From Methanosarcinales archaeon (GTDB taxonomy: Archaea; Halobacteriota; Methanosarcinia; Methanosarcinales; Methanocomedenaceae), in contig DAOWEE010000073.1 in NCBI GenBank assembly GCA_030638625.1, positions 1 to 6,226 of the forward strand: DNA of 6,226 bases. Reading direction: 5' to 3'. A program made the position numbers and the translations under genes. This document shows, one piece after another, positions 1 to 5,027 of this stretch. How positions within the stretch are numbered: position 1 is the stretch's first letter; each line of letters opens with the position of its first letter. The notes under the pieces are model-generated. The model was not told where the DNA came from, did not search any database, and worked only from the letters and a program-made list of their open reading frames with translations.

Positions 1-669
1 GAAAAGGGTATCATGCCATCTGCGTGCGAACTGATGGACAGTACCACCATCAAGGCTGTCAATACGTATGATTCAAACCTGAATATCCCTGACTGTGAAG
101 CCATGTTGCTTATTGAAGTAGACGGCGCTCCGTGTAGTGTTGAGTCCGGCGCGGCCCGGGTGGCTGACTGCTGCCGGGAACTTGGTGCTTTTGATGTTAC
201 CATCGCATATTCCGAGCCAGAGATGAAGGAATTGTGGGCTGCCCGCCGCCTGGCAGGTGCTGCGGTTACACGGCTAAATCCCGGTAAGACCAGGGTCTAT
301 ATCGGTGAAGATGTGGCAGTACCCTTGTCCGCAATCCCGGATATGCTCAGGGAGATTCGTAACATTTCTGACAGGCACGGACTCAATATAATGACATACG
401 GCCATGCCGGGGATGGCAACCTGCACACGGGAATGGCTATTGATACACTTGATGGGGAGCAGTGGGATGTGCTGGAAAAGGCGGCTGACGACATCCATCG
501 TGCGGCTCTGCGGCTCAATGGGACGGTATCAGGAGAGCATGGTATAGGCAGTGCCCGCGGGATATACATGAATGAGGAGCACGGTAGTGCACTGGATGTT
601 ATGGTCTCCATAAAAAAGGTATTGGACCCTCATAATATTATGAATCCCCTGAAGGTGGGCCTGGAATGA
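1..669 (+). CDS. glcD: FAD-linked oxidase, GlcD/D-lactate dehydrogenase type, C-terminal part (5' truncated)
   Basis: This is the C-terminal 222 codons of a flavoprotein of the GlcD/Dld family, which oxidises 2-hydroxyacids such as glycolate or D-lactate. The frame is already open at base 1, and the ATG at 13 is internal: the residues around it (KGIMPSACELMD) match the conserved segment that opens the FAD-oxidase C-terminal domain. The FAD-binding N-terminal half therefore lies outside the window. Counting from base 1, visible family motifs are the LWAARR segment (residues 78-83), the metal/substrate-site block YGHAGDGNLH (133-142), SGEHGIG (177-183) and the closing DPHNIMNPLKVG (209-220). 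The stop overlaps the start of the iron-sulfur partner gene as ATGA, so the two subunits are probably co-translated and pass electrons from flavin to Fe-S clusters. The substrate cannot be told from sequence; D-lactate or glycolate is inferred from family. Confidence 0.9.
   Translation, partial: EKGIMPSACELMDSTTIKAVNTYDSNLNIPDCEAMLLIEVDGAPCSVESGAARVADCCRELGAFDVTIAYSEPEMKELWAARRLAGAAVTRLNPGKTRVYIGEDVAVPLSAIPDMLREIRNISDRHGLNIMTYGHAGDGNLHTGMAIDTLDGEQWDVLEKAADDIHRAALRLNGTVSGEHGIGSARGIYMNEEHGSALDVMVSIKKVLDPHNIMNPLKVGLE
652..658 (+). promoter_or_regulatory. Shine-Dalgarno site for the glcF-like gene
   Basis: AAGGTGG lies inside the last codons of the glcD-type gene, 7 nt before the ATG at 666. It matches the archaeal GGAGGTGATC consensus in AGGTG. 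It supports the 666 start and translational coupling through the ATGA stop/start overlap. Confidence 0.6.
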
Positions 670-1706
670 GGGAATACCTGGGAGAAATTGTAAAATGCGT
701 CAGATGCGGCCGTTGTCGTACGGTATGTCCGTCACAACAGGTGCAAGGTTGGGAATTTGCCGGGGCCAGGGGCAGGATGCAGATGGCAATGGGGATGGCT
801 TCCGGGCTTGAACCATCAGCTGGAATGGTAAAGAGTATATTGACATGTACTACCTGCCAGCAGTGTGTGACTGAATGCCCCTCGGGTGCAGACCCTCAAA
901 AAGTGACCCGGGCTGCAAGGCGCAAACTCGTGGCACTGGGACATGCAACCCCCCATCAGTTGGAAATGGAGGAACGCATCAAGAGCACTGGCAACTCGCT
1001 GGGTGATGAATCGGCAAGGACGGCATGGCTCACAAACCATTCGGTTCCCCGGGATTCCGGGTATGTATATTTTGCCGGGTGTCTGGCATCATATAGGTAT
1101 CAATCTACTGCGACGGCTACGTACAGGATTCTGGAAAAGTTCGGGGTTGGTTTGCTTGATAACGAACAGTGCTGCGGTTCACCACTGTTCAGGATGGGAC
1201 TGGACGCATCAGATTTGATAGCACATAATTCCCAACAGATTAAGGGTGCGGGTGCACATACCATAATTGTTGGTTGTGCCGGCTGTTATTCCACGTTCAA
1301 GGAACAATACCAGGGTTTTGATGTATTGCACATCTCAGAGTTTTTGGCTGACAGGCTTGATGAGCTGTCTCTGAGTCAACTTGACATCCAGGTAACCTAT
1401 CATGACCCATGCCACCTTGGCAGGACGTACGGGATATATGATGCCCCCAGGCAGGTTATTGAACATATCTGCACTCTTGTGGAGATGAAAGCGTCCAAAG
1501 AGAATGCCAATTGCTGCGGCGGTGGAGGTGGTGTCAGGCTGGGATATCCTGAACTATCTAGCTCAATTGCAGAAGAACTGAAAAATAATATTCCAAACGG
1601 CGTTGACTATGTGGTTACGTCGTGCCCTCTGTGTTTCAGGAACTTGGAAGATACTGGGGTTAAAGTGCTTGACCTGGCAGAACTGGTCTTTATGGCAATG
1701 AAATAA
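666..1706 (+). CDS. glcF: Iron-sulfur CCG-domain protein, GlcF/HdrD-like
   Basis: A 346-residue soluble electron-transfer subunit, probably the partner of the upstream flavoprotein. Near the N-terminus are two ferredoxin-type [4Fe-4S] motifs, CxxCxxCxxxCP at C11/C14/C17/C21 and C61/C64/C67/C71. Two CCG (cysteine-rich) domains follow: C139, CCG at 169-171 and CxxC at 204/207; then C249, CCG at 283-285 and CxxC at 320/323. This order is shared by GlcF, the D-lactate dehydrogenase Fe-S subunit and heterodisulfide reductase HdrD, where CCG domains bind unusual clusters or contact quinone/disulfide acceptors. All expected cysteines are present, and no membrane segment is seen. The tight ATGA coupling to a glcD-type gene favours a 2-hydroxyacid dehydrogenase over a true HdrD. 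In a methanogen-like cell the acceptor could be a quinone, methanophenazine or a disulfide; the sequence does not decide this. Confidence 0.88.
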   Translation: MREYLGEIVKCVRCGRCRTVCPSQQVQGWEFAGARGRMQMAMGMASGLEPSAGMVKSILTCTTCQQCVTECPSGADPQKVTRAARRKLVALGHATPHQLEMEERIKSTGNSLGDESARTAWLTNHSVPRDSGYVYFAGCLASYRYQSTATATYRILEKFGVGLLDNEQCCGSPLFRMGLDASDLIAHNSQQIKGAGAHTIIVGCAGCYSTFKEQYQGFDVLHISEFLADRLDELSLSQLDIQVTYHDPCHLGRTYGIYDAPRQVIEHICTLVEMKASKENANCCGGGGGVRLGYPELSSSIAEELKNNIPNGVDYVVTSCPLCFRNLEDTGVKVLDLAELVFMAMK

Positions 1707-1720
1707 TTATAATAATAATG

Positions 1721-2107
1721 TTAGCCCCAGAACTGAGCTTCATAATCTTCTGATATATCGCCCATATTCATAAGTTGAGGTGCCCCCTGCATCTTATTTT
1801 TTGTTTTGCTGTTTTCATCTACTACTACAGGTGCTGGTTCCTCAGACTCCTGGAATTCATTCAGCATTGAATCAATATCTAACCGGGTTTTATCGCTTGT
1901 TTGTTCCAGAGGTGATTTAATCTGGGCCGCATAATTGTCCACTACTTGTTCACCAATGGCAGTTCGCTCATGCTTTTGATAATAACCCACATTGCAGTAC
2001 TCTTCTTTGGACCGCCAGTCCATAACATACAGCGGACATTCATCACCGATGCATGAACCAGATTCCATCTTTGGACATAGTGAAGGAATAGACATACATC
2101 GATACAT
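1721..2107 (-). CDS. Hypothetical Cys-rich acidic small protein
   Basis: I do not recognise this 128-residue protein. The N-terminal third holds all five cysteines (C4, C11, C19, C24, C38) among aromatic residues (CPLYVMDW at 24-31, VGYY at 40-43), which suggests a small metal-binding or Fe-S module. Residues about 65-128 are acidic and low in complexity, with a Pro/Val-rich stretch (PAPVVV, 91-96), a short Lys-rich patch and a C-terminal FWG, so this part is probably disordered or a docking tail. There is no signal peptide or membrane helix. It is taken as real because no other frame here encodes a recognisable protein, the composition is protein-like, and it fills the space between glcF (14 bp away, convergent) and the AT-rich leader. 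No Shine-Dalgarno site precedes the ATG; ATG codon 5 is an alternative start and would drop C4. It is transcribed in the same direction as rlmE but separated by 97 bp, so it probably has its own promoter. Confidence 0.7.
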   Translation of the reverse strand: MYRCMSIPSLCPKMESGSCIGDECPLYVMDWRSKEEYCNVGYYQKHERTAIGEQVVDNYAAQIKSPLEQTSDKTRLDIDSMLNEFQESEEPAPVVVDENSKTKNKMQGAPQLMNMGDISEDYEAQFWG

Positions 2108-2108
2108 T

Positions 2109-2131
2109 TAATTTAATAGTAGATTAAATTA
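2109..2131. repeat. Perfect 9-bp inverted repeat in front of the Cys-rich protein gene
   Basis: TAATTTAAT, a 5-nt spacer (AGTAG), then ATTAAATTA form a perfect dyad ending 1 bp from the ATG at 2107. Its position overlaps where the TATA box or transcript start of that gene would be, so it could be an operator or a 5' hairpin. In DNA this AT-rich a chance dyad is possible. Confidence 0.5.
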
Positions 2132-2143
2132 TTGAAGTGAATA

Positions 2144-2161
2144 TAATAATCATAATTATTA
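2144..2161. repeat. 7-bp inverted repeat in the AT-rich leader
   Basis: TAATAAT, then CATA, then ATTATTA. It is a perfect 7-bp dyad of A and T only, so it would be a weak hairpin at best. It may be part of the promoter architecture or a by-product of composition. Confidence 0.3.
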
Positions 2162-2181
2162 ATTAGTGATAATTATTTATT

Positions 2182-2200
2182 CATTGTTAATTGTACAATG
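2182..2200 (-). terminator. Small inverted repeat just after the rlmE stop, possible transcript end
   Basis: CATTGT, a 7-nt loop, then ACAATG form a perfect 6-bp dyad that begins 4 nt beyond the rlmE stop on the minus strand. The stem is short, and no uninterrupted T-run follows on the minus strand, so a role in rlmE 3'-end formation is only a possibility. Confidence 0.2.
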
Positions 2201-2204
2201 CTAA

Positions 2205-2969
2205 TTATTTTATTACATCTGCAAAAGCAAACTTCGGCTTCACATCAGTGATGCATACCCTCACGAGCTGTCCCACCTTCGTATTTGGTACAAACACCAC
2301 AAAATCCCCCACCTTGGCAATGCCATCCCTCTGCTCACCCATTTCCAGAATCTCCACATCATATTCCTGGCCCTTCTTAATCAGGGTTGACAGGAATTTC
2401 TTACCTATTACATATATCTCAGAACTCTCTTTCCTTGAAGCCCTTGGTGTAAAAGAGCGTAAATACACGAAATTCTCCTTGGCTTCATCCAGGAAATCCT
2501 TGAACATATCACCCTGGAACACCTTGACCACAAAGTTCCCTCCCGGCTTAAGTAACTGTTTTGCAATAGCCAGTGCAGATTCACTAAGGGCAATGGAACG
2601 GCCATGGTCAAGCTCCCAGCTGCCGGTCAGGTTGGGCGCCGCATCGCATATCACAGTATCGGCTCCGTGTTCGCCTATAATCTCCTCGATTTTTTTCAGG
2701 GTAGTATCACGAGTGATATCTCCTTTAATGGTCTCTACACCTTCGAGAGGCTTTATCTTCTGCAAATCCACACCTACCACCCGTCCACCTGAAAGTTCCT
2801 TTGCCATCTGCAACCAGCCACCAGGAGCTGCACCCAGGTCCACTATCGAGTCACCGGGTTTGATGACGTTATGCTTTTTGTTGATCTGGTCCAGTTTATA
2901 TGAAGCTCTGGAACGGTACCCCGCATTCTTTGCTTTGTGGTAGAAATAGTCTTTCTGGTTTCGAGCCAT
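2205..2969 (-). CDS. rlmE: 23S rRNA (uridine-2'-O-)-methyltransferase RlmE/FtsJ with TRAM domain
   Basis: This 254-residue protein is an SAM-dependent RrmJ/FtsJ methyltransferase that 2'-O-methylates a uridine in the peptidyl-transferase region of 23S rRNA. The N-terminal YRSRASYKL (18-26) and the SAM motif VDLGAAPGGW (43-52) are intact. The K-D-K-E catalytic tetrad is visible as K25, D109 (CDAAPN), K149 (VVKVFQG) and E184 (SEIYVIG); the D-K and K-E spacings of 40 and 35 equal those of E. coli RrmJ (D124/K164/E199). Residues about 200-254 form a TRAM RNA-binding domain, an addition found in archaeal RlmE but not in the bacterial enzyme. The ATG at 2969 gives the expected N-terminus. No Shine-Dalgarno site is present, and a TATA-like GTTTAAGG on the minus strand at 2995-3002, about 30 bp upstream, suggests a near-leaderless mRNA. 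It is divergent from queD. Confidence 0.95.
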   Translation of the reverse strand: MARNQKDYFYHKAKNAGYRSRASYKLDQINKKHNVIKPGDSIVDLGAAPGGWLQMAKELSGGRVVGVDLQKIKPLEGVETIKGDITRDTTLKKIEEIIGEHGADTVICDAAPNLTGSWELDHGRSIALSESALAIAKQLLKPGGNFVVKVFQGDMFKDFLDEAKENFVYLRSFTPRASRKESSEIYVIGKKFLSTLIKKGQEYDVEILEMGEQRDGIAKVGDFVVFVPNTKVGQLVRVCITDVKPKFAFADVIK

Positions 2970-3022
2970 ACAAAGAGTTTATTGTTATGGAGACCCTTAA
3001 ACTTCACCCAGGTGATACGAAA
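2970..3022. promoter_or_regulatory. Divergent promoter region between rlmE and queD
   Basis: If queD starts at 3023, 53 bp separate the two starts. For rlmE (minus) GTTTAAGG at 2995-3002 sits about 30 bp from its ATG. For queD (plus) TTTATTGTTA at 2978-2987 would place the transcript start near 3007, just ahead of the ribosome site at 3010-3016. Both boxes are weak matches read by eye. With the alternative queD start at 2987 only 17 bp would remain and the boxes would fall in coding sequence. Confidence 0.35.
3010..3016 (+). promoter_or_regulatory. Strong Shine-Dalgarno site that argues for a TTG start of queD
   Basis: AGGTGAT is a 7-nt match to the archaeal GGAGGTGATC consensus, 6 nt before an in-frame TTG at 3023. 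Neither ATG candidate (2987 or 3047) has a comparable site. This is the main reason for placing the queD start at 3023. Confidence 0.55.
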
Positions 3023-3508
3023 TTGTTTATAGAACTTGACGGCTGGATGGCAAAACTTAGATTCTCTGCCACTCATATGATACCTGACCATCCGAAATGC
3101 GGGCGGCTGCACGGTCATACCTACGCTGTCAGTGTACGCGTGGAAGGTACCCCGGCTGGAGAGTTCATAATAGATTTCATAGAACTGAAAGACATTGTCA
3201 AGGACATCTGTGACCGGCTTGACCATAGGGTACTGATAGCTGAAAACGACTCCAGGCTGAAGATTACTGAAGAAGATGGGCACTATACTGTGGAGGTCCT
3301 AAAAAGCTGCAAGCATTATGTACTGCCCGAGGATGATGTGCTGCTGCTGCCCATAAATTCGGTAAGTGCTGAAGACCTGTGTAAGTATTTCATAAAAGAA
3401 ATCTCAGCAGGAATCAGAAATAATGGGGCCACAGATAATATCACAGCCCTGCATGTCAGGGTGGATGAGGGTATTGGACAGGGTGCTGGCTGCAATATGG
3501 ACTTCTAA
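3023..3508 (+). CDS. queD: 6-carboxytetrahydropterin synthase QueD / 6-pyruvoyl-tetrahydropterin synthase family
   Basis: This enzyme of the T-fold PTPS/QueD family converts 7,8-dihydroneopterin triphosphate to 6-carboxytetrahydropterin on the way to preQ0, the precursor of tRNA archaeosine in archaea. Numbered from the TTG (161 residues), the zinc histidines are H18, H30 and H32. The motif CxxxHGH (C26 to H32) carries the catalytic cysteine and is of the QueD type, not the Glu-containing PTPS-III type. D67-H68 and E149 match the catalytic pair and the pterin-anchoring Glu. It is about 40 residues longer than E. coli QueD, mostly through a stretch at about 78-112, as I recall for archaeal members. 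Start choice: TTG 3023 has a strong ribosome site and begins just before the conserved ELDGW. ATG 2987 (173 residues) and ATG 3047 are alternatives, and the frame stays open up to 2900 inside rlmE. A neighbouring role in RNA modification (rlmE) fits. Confidence 0.87.
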   Translation: MFIELDGWMAKLRFSATHMIPDHPKCGRLHGHTYAVSVRVEGTPAGEFIIDFIELKDIVKDICDRLDHRVLIAENDSRLKITEEDGHYTVEVLKSCKHYVLPEDDVLLLPINSVSAEDLCKYFIKEISAGIRNNGATDNITALHVRVDEGIGQGAGCNMDF

Positions 3509-3531
3509 AAACCTGACAATTATACGGAGCA

Positions 3532-3565
3532 TTTAAATATATTATATTTCATTTGGGATTTGGTG
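3532..3565 (+). promoter_or_regulatory. TATA-like box and Shine-Dalgarno site for the DUF2111-like gene
   Basis: The 63-bp gap after queD holds TTTAAATATA at 3532-3541, an archaeal box A-like sequence that would place a transcript start near 3562. GGTG at 3562-3565 lies 6 nt before the ATG at 3572 and matches the core of the archaeal ribosome site. The gene is therefore probably transcribed separately from queD, with a leader of about 10 nt. Confidence 0.45.
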
Positions 3566-3571
3566 TGAAAA

Positions 3572-3907
3572 ATGGTCGGATTAGCAATTACCAGGGATTC
3601 TACAGCACATGAATTAGAACCATTAGCGATGGCCATATTTTTAGCGGTCGGATTACCGGTTACTATGAGAAGTAAGAACAAAAAAGGCGTCCGGATAGAG
3701 AATAATAAGGTTCTGGATTATGATTATTCTGGAGCATATCTGGAAAGGGCAATTGAGGAGGGGACGACCATACATGGTTTTGCAGATGAAGGCCCTTATA
3801 AGGATGTTCCGGTTGTAGTTTCTCCTATCAAAGACACCAGCGGAGAGGTTGTCGGGGCAATTGGCGTGGTTAACCTTGCCGGTTTCATTGACCTGACACG
3901 ACTTTGA
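3572..3907 (+). CDS. DUF2111-like small archaeal protein
   Basis: This 111-residue protein resembles the DUF2111 family of methanogenic archaea as I remember it; the function is unknown. The N-terminal part (about 11-33) is a hydrophobic helix-like segment leading to GLPVTMRSKNKKGVRIE (27-43), the stretch I associate with the family. The C-terminal part has YKDVPVVVSPIKD (76-88) and GEVVGAIGVVN (91-101), a beta-hairpin pattern like that at the end of PAS/Cache/GAF ligand-sensing domains, so a small-molecule sensing role is possible but unproven. The hydrophobic helix is short and carries charged residues before it, so I would call the protein cytosolic. The start is firm: an in-frame TGA lies two codons upstream, and GGTG sits at proper spacing. 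It stands as a single gene between queD and the deacetylase, each with its own promoter-like sequence. Confidence 0.75.
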   Translation: MVGLAITRDSTAHELEPLAMAIFLAVGLPVTMRSKNKKGVRIENNKVLDYDYSGAYLERAIEEGTTIHGFADEGPYKDVPVVVSPIKDTSGEVVGAIGVVNLAGFIDLTRL

Positions 3908-3913
3908 GCTACT

Positions 3914-3929
3914 AAACTTTTTAACATAT
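3914..3929 (+). promoter_or_regulatory. TATA-like box for the deacetylase gene (leaderless start)
   Basis: The 40-bp gap contains an AT-rich AAACTTTTTAACATAT centred about 25 bp before the ATG at 3948, the distance expected between box A and an archaeal transcript start. No Shine-Dalgarno site lies ahead of the ATG, so the mRNA is probably leaderless. Confidence 0.4.
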
Positions 3930-3947
3930 CCTGCCGTAATTGCAATT

Positions 3948-5027
3948 ATGCAGGTGGGTTATGTATATTCTGAAGATTACCTGGAGCATGATACCGGCAT
4001 GCATCCAGAAAATGCCGGGCGCTTGAATGCTATAATGAAGGCCCTGGAAGATACAGGTATTATTGATTTACTATGTCCTATAGAACCAAAACTTGCATCT
4101 ATTGACCAAATTCAATATATCCACTCTCCCGACCACATACGCACTGTGCAGGTATTTTCCTCCATGGAAAAGGCCACTGACGGTGACACACCCACCAGCA
4201 CCCGTTCGTATGAGGTTGCATTGCTGGCCGCAGGCGGTGTTATATCGGCAGTCGATGCAGTCATAGATGGCGTAGACAGCATGGATAGTGTAAACGGCAT
4301 TGGAAGTGTCGATGGTAAGGACAGTGTGGACAGTGTTTTTGCACTGGTTCGTCCGCCTGGTCACCATGCTGAACCGGACAGGAGTATGGGTTTTTGCCTG
4401 TTCAACAATGTTGCAATAGCTGCCAGGCATGCACAAAAAAAGGGGTTGAGAAAGGTGCTTATTGTGGACTGGGATGTGCACCACAGCAACGGCACCCAGA
4501 ATGCGTATTATGACGATGATTCGGTGCTGTTTTTTTCCATCCATCAGTACCCACATTATCCAGGCACGGGCAGTGTGGATGAAATTGGAGCAGGGGAGGG
4601 CAGGGGATATAATATCAACGTGCCGCTGTCCAGGGGCGCTAACGATGCCGATTACCTGTATGTGTTCAATGAGATACTGTCCCCTGCAGCCCGCAGGTTC
4701 GGACCTGATATCATCCTGGTGAGCGCAGGGCAGGACGGGCACAGGGATGACCCAATGGCAGGTATGAACCTGACATCAAAGGGCTATGGACAGATGGCAG
4801 GGCTGGTGCGCTTGCTGGCAGATGAACTGTGCGGTGGAAAACTGGTACTTACACTTGAAGGTGGATATGATTATGGTGCACTGTCAGAATCAGTGGTCAT
4901 GATATTCAGGGGACTTATGGGTGAAATTGATGCGGTTACAGAAGTTGCAGACGATGACATTTCCGGCAGTACACGCAAGATAGTTGAAGCCGTCACTGAA
5001 TTACATTCTGGTGGAAAAATCCTGTGA
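3948..5027 (+). CDS. Histone deacetylase superfamily protein (class II-like/AcuC-type)
   Basis: A 359-residue zinc-dependent deacetylase of the arginase/deacetylase fold, expected to remove acetyl groups from lysine side chains (in archaea possibly chromatin proteins or metabolic enzymes) or from small acetylated amines. Motifs in order: HPENAGRL (19-26), RPPGHHAEPD (135-144) with the catalytic pair H139/H140, VDWDVHHSNGT (173-183) with zinc ligands D176 and H178, SAGQDGHRDDP (259-269) with the third zinc ligand D263, and LEGGYDYGAL (303-312) with the transition-state Tyr307. The residue seven after the zinc Asp is Met270, as in HDAC8, not the Glu that marks HDAC10-type polyamine deacetylases. 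Two oddities are seen: a hexapeptide tandem repeat at 109-130, and Gln262 where many relatives have Phe. The 3' end overlaps the convergent cca gene by 35 bp. The natural substrate is unknown. Confidence 0.93.
   Translation: MQVGYVYSEDYLEHDTGMHPENAGRLNAIMKALEDTGIIDLLCPIEPKLASIDQIQYIHSPDHIRTVQVFSSMEKATDGDTPTSTRSYEVALLAAGGVISAVDAVIDGVDSMDSVNGIGSVDGKDSVDSVFALVRPPGHHAEPDRSMGFCLFNNVAIAARHAQKKGLRKVLIVDWDVHHSNGTQNAYYDDDSVLFFSIHQYPHYPGTGSVDEIGAGEGRGYNINVPLSRGANDADYLYVFNEILSPAARRFGPDIILVSAGQDGHRDDPMAGMNLTSKGYGQMAGLVRLLADELCGGKLVLTLEGGYDYGALSESVVMIFRGLMGEIDAVTEVADDDISGSTRKIVEAVTELHSGGKIL
4272..4337 (+). repeat. 18-bp tandem repeat inside the deacetylase gene
   Basis: About 3.7 in-frame copies of an 18-nt unit encode VDSMDS, VNGIGS, VDGKDS and VDSV (residues 109-130), consensus V-[DN]-[SG]-x-[DG]-S. 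The copies have diverged at DNA level (units start GTAGAC, GTAAAC, GTCGAT, GTGGAC). They form an acidic, flexible-looking insert between the helix AVDAVIDG and the strand FALVRPPGHH. Most relatives, as I recall them, have only a few residues here. Confidence 0.75.
4993..5027. other. Tail-to-tail overlap of the deacetylase and cca genes
   Basis: The deacetylase stop (TGA, 5025-5027) and the cca stop (TGA on the minus strand, 4993-4995) cross by 35 bp, so these bases code on both strands. There is no room for separate intergenic terminators; transcripts of each gene must end inside the other gene or run antisense to it. Confidence 0.85.

Larger units (their letters stand above)
2108..2204 (-). 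promoter_or_regulatory. AT-rich intergenic region: rlmE 3' end and promoter/leader of the Cys-rich protein gene
   Basis: These 97 bp are overwhelmingly A and T, in sharp contrast to the flanking genes. On the minus strand they follow the rlmE stop and precede the ATG at 2107. TATA-like candidates on the minus strand are AATAATTTAAT (2123-2133) and TTATTATATTC (2139-2149); which is used cannot be told. Three inverted repeats lie here (listed separately), plus a 9-bp direct repeat ATAATTATT at 2152-2160 and 2169-2177. No clear T-tract terminator for rlmE stands out, and no RNA gene is evident. Confidence 0.45.

Noticed and set aside
13..15. ATG as the start of the glcD-type gene
   Set aside because: The frame is open from base 1 and the residues across this ATG match a conserved internal segment of the family; the N-terminal FAD domain is simply cut off by the window.
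297..611. Minus-strand frame of 104 codons inside the glcD-type gene
   Set aside because: It is antisense to the GDGNLH and EHGIG motifs of a conserved flavoprotein; a shadow frame.
2191..2943. 250-codon open frame on the plus strand
   Set aside because: It lies antisense to rlmE, whose catalytic tetrad, SAM motif and TRAM domain are all intact; its translation is Ser/Pro/Thr-rich with no family motif.
2900..3022. N-terminal extension of queD back to the ATG at 2900
   Set aside because: It would overlap the start of rlmE by 70 bp and adds residues with no counterpart in the QueD family.
2843..3283. 146-codon minus-strand frame spanning the rlmE/queD divergence
   Set aside because: It overlaps both well-supported genes in another frame and shows no recognisable domain.
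4071..4742. 223-codon open frame on the minus strand
   Set aside because: It is antisense to the deacetylase core. Its Val/Ile/Thr-rich repeat is just the reverse reading of the 18-bp tandem repeat.
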